64,000 nt of DNA from Micromussa lordhowensis (taxonomy: Eukaryota > Cnidaria > Anthozoa > Scleractinia > Lobophylliidae), in the NCBI GenBank assembly GCA_964020085.1, contig OZ026597.1, positions 74,501 to 138,500 of the forward strand. The letters are read 5' to 3'. The notes beneath the pieces were generated by a model, which saw only the letters and a program-made list of their open reading frames with translations, was not told the DNA's origin and ran no database searches. A program made the translations under genes and the position numbers. Within the stretch, counting starts at the first letter, position 1. Every line of letters starts with the position of its first letter. Shown piece by piece: positions 60,260 through 64,000 of this stretch.

Positions 60260-60655
60260 ATTTAACCTGAGGAAAACGTTAAAATTCGCTTGCTTTCGCC
60301 ACCTAAAACGAAACTACCGGAAGAGTTTTGAAATCTAGCCCTAGAACGTGGCCAAGATGGCGACCTGAGCCACGCGATTCCTGTTTCGCAATACATTCGT
60401 AGAAATTCGGAACTGTTCGGTAATACCGACATTGTAACGGGAGTTTCCGAAGTTAGTCGACAATCAATCGGAGAAAAATCTCCCATCATTCTATCTGTTC
60501 CAAGATGGCGGCAAACTAGAAGAAAAGAGTTACCGGGCCGGGATAAACTTTGAAACCTCTTGCATTTGAGAGGTAAAATATTTAGTTTTCAAATTTAGTT
60601 GGGAACAGTGTTTTCGAAGTTTCTCTCTACTTTAGCATTCTTCGACGCTTTTTCG
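60260..60655. promoter_or_regulatory. Bidirectional promoter UPF1 / HDHD5-like with YY1 and ETS motifs
   Basis: 396 bp separate the divergent start codons. GCCAAGATGGCGACC (60351-60365) and CCAAGATGGCGGC (60500-60512) match the YY1 consensus AAnATGGCGGC. CTACCGGAAG (60315-60324) matches an ETS/GABP site. No TATA box is seen. The composition is less AT-rich than the flanks. Confidence 0.7.
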
Positions 60656-63600
60656 ATGTCGATGTCTTCTGTGACATCACGTCGTGTCCTGCAATCTTTT
60701 GCCCCAAGATTAAGCTTACGTAATGCGCTAAGGTCTTCTGTAGTTCGTTCTCTATGTGAGAATCCTACTCCAAGACCGTTACCAAAAGCGGCCGTACAAT
60801 CCTTCGGGGTTTTATTGAATATCGACGGAGTCCTTATAAGGGGCCGAAATGCAATCCCGGGGCAAGAGAAGCTCTGGAAATGCTGCAACAGTCGGACGTT
60901 CCCACAGTGTATCTGACGAATGGCGGGTCTGAGTCTGAAAATGAGGCTGCTGAACGTCTTTCTGATAAAATTGGCTTTGAGGTAATCACAAACCATTTTT
61001 TCATATAAAAAATTGGGGATGGGTGACTGGCTGTGGGTCAAGATTTCGGCAGGACATAATTGGGAGATTCCATTTCTTATCTACATGTAAACCTCTGCCC
61101 CTGTCCCTTTGGAGAGCAACCTTTGGAAAAGTGCCTGTCAGAAAACTTTTCAAAGGAGCTGACAGCACAAGACTAGGCTGTTAGAATCTACTCTCCATAT
61201 TGTTGAGGGGTGGGGGGGGGGGGTGAGTGCAGATAAAAAATGAAATGTCCCATCTAGTGGGTGGGGTGTAGTAGGTGTTCCTTAAGTTAATGACTTCCCC
61301 CTGATCACTTTAGTACCTTGCTTTCTGCCTCTTTGGGCTTCTTTTGTTGCAAGATATTTTCCCAGTTTATCTCGGTTCCTACAACCTCAGGAATCCCACT
61401 TGCGCAGATTCTCTTTCCTTTAGTCGTGCGGATAGAGTTCAGACATCAAGCCATGTTGCATGTTTGAATCCCAGGATCAGCCATGTTGCTAGGAATTGTA
61501 TTTACAGAAAGTTAAGGTCATCCCAGCTGAGAAATTAGGCTGCAATCAAACCCCACCCCTGAACCCTGTCTCTTTCTTTTTTGCCTACGCTTCACCTCAT
61601 GAGAGACCCATCTCTTCCACCTTCTTCAACACTGTCCATCACCAGGTTTTTTTAACTGGCCTCTCCTTCTTCTCCTATAGCTAGTTGGGATTACTGGGGG
61701 AATCATATAATGCATTGAGAAATCCATGATATATCCCATACTCCAGTATCTCAGATCCACCCAGTACATGGTAAAACAATGTAAGTGTAGCACTTTTATT
61801 TCACTTGAAGGTACAGGAAGAGCAGATGGTTTTGTCACATACACCATTGAAAATGTTTGACTGGCTTCACAACAAACATGTTTTGGTATCTGCACAAGGA
61901 AATATAAAGGAAATTCTCCAAGGGTATCCTTTTAGAAATATTTCTTTCACAGAAACCCTTGTGCATCTTGGCAATGAAAAATATTAATATCAGTGCACAT
62001 CTTTTTCACCTAGTAATTTCATCCAGGTTTCATATAATATGTTAACCATATCAAAGTCTTTTCTAGTAGACAACTTTAAAATAATATTACTAGATATACT
62101 CAGTCTGTATACCATAATGTTGTCGTCTAGTTTTATATATATGTTGTAGGTCAAAATGAAATTCAGGTTAAAATGAAATTCATTTGTCTTCTAACCCTAA
62201 TTATTCATGGATCATGATTAATCAGGGTTAGAAGACAAAGGAAATTGAGAATCAAACTAGGTTAAAATCATTTTAACCTGAATTTCATTTTGACCTACAA
62301 CATATACAGAAAAGAAATCATCAAGTTTAACTTAGAATGTCTTGATAACTCATTCATTCAAAACTGGTTTTATTTTTCCTTTTTTTAAAGGCTCCAAAAT
62401 TGATTCTGTCAGTGATCATACTAATCAGGCTATAGAGTAACATACCAGAATGTTGTTTCAAATGTTTAATGTATATATACATAGAAAAACAGTAAAATTG
62501 AAGATTTGTTGTGGAAGAAAAAGCCAGCTCCAGTCATTTTTTTCGTGACTAATCCATGCTCTGATTTGGGGTTTATCTTTTGTTGTTTCATCTTGAATAG
62601 GATTGGTCACGAAACAATAAGCATTCCAGAAATTTTTTCAGGTGTTTACAGTTTTACGAGAGAGACTGTAACTCTTCTATTATATTGGGTAAATGTTTTA
62701 TCAGATACACCCTTTCTTCATGTATATAGATGCTGTGGTTGACATGAAGTCTAAGAGTATGTGTCTCGGCAGTAAGCTAGATATGGATGATTGTACTTTT
62801 CCTTAATTCTTGAAATTAACTCTACATGTAGGTATGGATTTACTAACATTTCTGATATACAAGATTTGAAGAGAGCCTATCCTTTACTAGACATGGTGGA
62901 TAGAGTCACAAGATATGACTATGCTAATGTATATACAGTGCTAGTACAATGTTATGTGTTTATCAAAATGTTATATTATTGAGTAATACAATGTAAATAG
63001 AGCAGTGTCAAAATGTAATTGGTGTTGCATTATTATGCTACCTGATTAGCTTAAAAACTGTGTGTCACTTTTTCGTCAAATCAGAACTGACGCCAAAACC
63101 AACTAAGTCTCTCATACACATTTTCTCATACTATTACTTGTTGTCAGCTACATCTGAGCTTTGATTAATGGTTCACTGGATTGTCTGTTTCCTTGAGTCG
63201 TGATTGGCTGATCAAGTGATTACTTTGGTTTTGGTTTTATGGCACTCAATTGAAAATCAATCTATAAAACAAATGACTATTCTTTATAGATTTGTTTTAG
63301 CAAACTGTCTCACCATATCAAGCACGCGCAAATGGCTAATTCCAATCTTTCTTCATTTCAGCTTCATAATGCTGATGAAGAATTTCCACCCATTGAAGGT
63401 ATAATGCAACCTGTCCTTTATACCACCTGGACGCTCTTTTCTCTTTTACGAACAAAAGTTTATTCTGTCATTTTCTTATTTAAAGTCCTTAAAAACACAC
63501 TACTAACAGGAATTTTAGTGATGCATTGGATTTCGTGGTTCCATTGTGGATAAATACAATGCATGCATGGAATCACAGTAACTCTGTGGTAATAAGTTTA

Positions 63601-63888
63601 TTATCCCTTCGGGACAGAGGAAGGAGTCAAAGACAAGTAACCTGTAAAGTTTTTTTGAAATCCAGACTTACATGTACATTTACTGCTTTTCTATTTTCCC
63701 CTTCACACTATAGCTGTGCTGTTACTTGGTGAGGCAGTGAGATGGGAAACAAATCTGCAGATAATTATTGATCTTCTCATCACAAATGGTCATCCATATT
63801 CCAATCCAGTATCTCCACTTAAGGAACACATTCCTGTCATTGTGGCAAACACTGATTTAATCTACATGTCAGAAGCTCCCTTAGCTAG
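60656..63888 (+). CDS. HDHD5: HDHD5/CECR5-like mitochondrial HAD-family protein (partial at right edge, one frameshift)
   Basis: Exons seen: 60656-60981, 61811-61923, 62832-62928, 63362-63398, 63714-63888; more lie beyond the window. The start MSMSSVTSRRVLQSFAPRL is a basic, Ser-rich presumptive mitochondrial presequence. SFGVLLNIDGVLIRGRNAIP is HAD motif I. After it, the frame shifts by one base at the G-run 60860-60863 and continues as AREALEMLQQSDVPTVYLTN, GGSESENEAAERLSDKIGFE. Later exons give VLSHTPLKMFDWLHNKHVLV, DLKRAYPLLDMVD, VLLLGEAVRWETNLQ and PVIVANTDLIYMSEAPLAR, colinear with human HDHD5. Exon 1 is 326 nt; 327 would restore phase. The nucleophile Asp of DxDG is Asn here. The substrate of the family is unknown. 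The frameshift may be a sequencing error, because the other exons are intact. Confidence 0.85.
62139..62306. repeat. Foldback MITE, GTTGTAGGTCAAAATGAAAT ends
   Basis: tatgttgtaggtcaaaatga and tcattttgacctacaacata are perfect inverted ends. Inner arms ctaaccctaatta / taatcagggttag also pair. It lies in an intron of the HDHD5-like gene. Confidence 0.9.
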
Positions 63889-64000
63889 GTATTAAATCAA
63901 TAATTAAATCAATACTTATTGTAACTATTATTTTTGTTAGGGTTATCCTGCAATCTTGATAGTCTACCTTGCCATAAATTACCTTACAGAAACTCCAATT

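Overview
This window is nuclear DNA of an animal: its genes are split by many short GT-AG introns, each coding exon closes in phase with its neighbours, and the space between is AT-rich and full of degraded transposons. A stony coral or other anthozoan cnidarian is the best guess. The grounds are a secreted PAN/EGF/fibrinogen-like protein of the kind known from coral skeletal-matrix sets, an animal-type lipoxygenase, and many foldback elements. The host assignment is inference; exon structures were read by eye from ORFs, splice signals and phase.

Left part, 1-10 kb, is repetitive. A tandem array of about 470 bp units (1 to about 4640, running off the left edge) carries in each unit, on the minus strand, an 80 nt tRNA-like block. 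That block has A- and B-box-like signals, a self-complementary closing stem, an upstream TATA-like motif and a T-run just behind it, so each unit looks like its own RNA polymerase III gene. An isolated diverged copy lies at 9.2 kb. Next come a broken L1-like reverse transcriptase fragment and a young Penelope-like element (5.5-8.2 kb). In the latter, two 665 bp 3' ends face outward as an inverted repeat, each ending in a hammerhead-ribozyme-like motif.

Middle part, 10-30 kb, holds three host genes. A secreted PAN-EGF-fibrinogen-like protein (minus, 6 exons, 376 aa) is divergent from mitochondrial phenylalanyl-tRNA synthetase FARS2 (plus, 4 exons, 434 aa). FARS2 converges on a 12-exon lipoxygenase gene (minus, 720 aa). 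That lipoxygenase starts with a signal peptide and an EMI-like cysteine-rich module instead of the usual PLAT domain, and ends in Thr where Ile is normally the iron ligand.

Right part, 30-64 kb, is dominated by a complete UPF1 gene (minus, 29 coding exons, 1129 aa, 25.5 kb), the helicase of nonsense-mediated mRNA decay. Its introns contain LINE tails, a deuterostome-type SINE, foldback elements (one with a RecQ-helicase fragment and a 9 bp target duplication), a 210-220 bp minisatellite and a Penelope relic. UPF1 shares a 396 bp divergent promoter, with YY1- and ETS-like sites, with an HDHD5/CECR5-like mitochondrial HAD-family gene that leaves the window on the right. The first exon of that gene has a one-base frameshift at a G-run and an Asn in place of the catalytic Asp.
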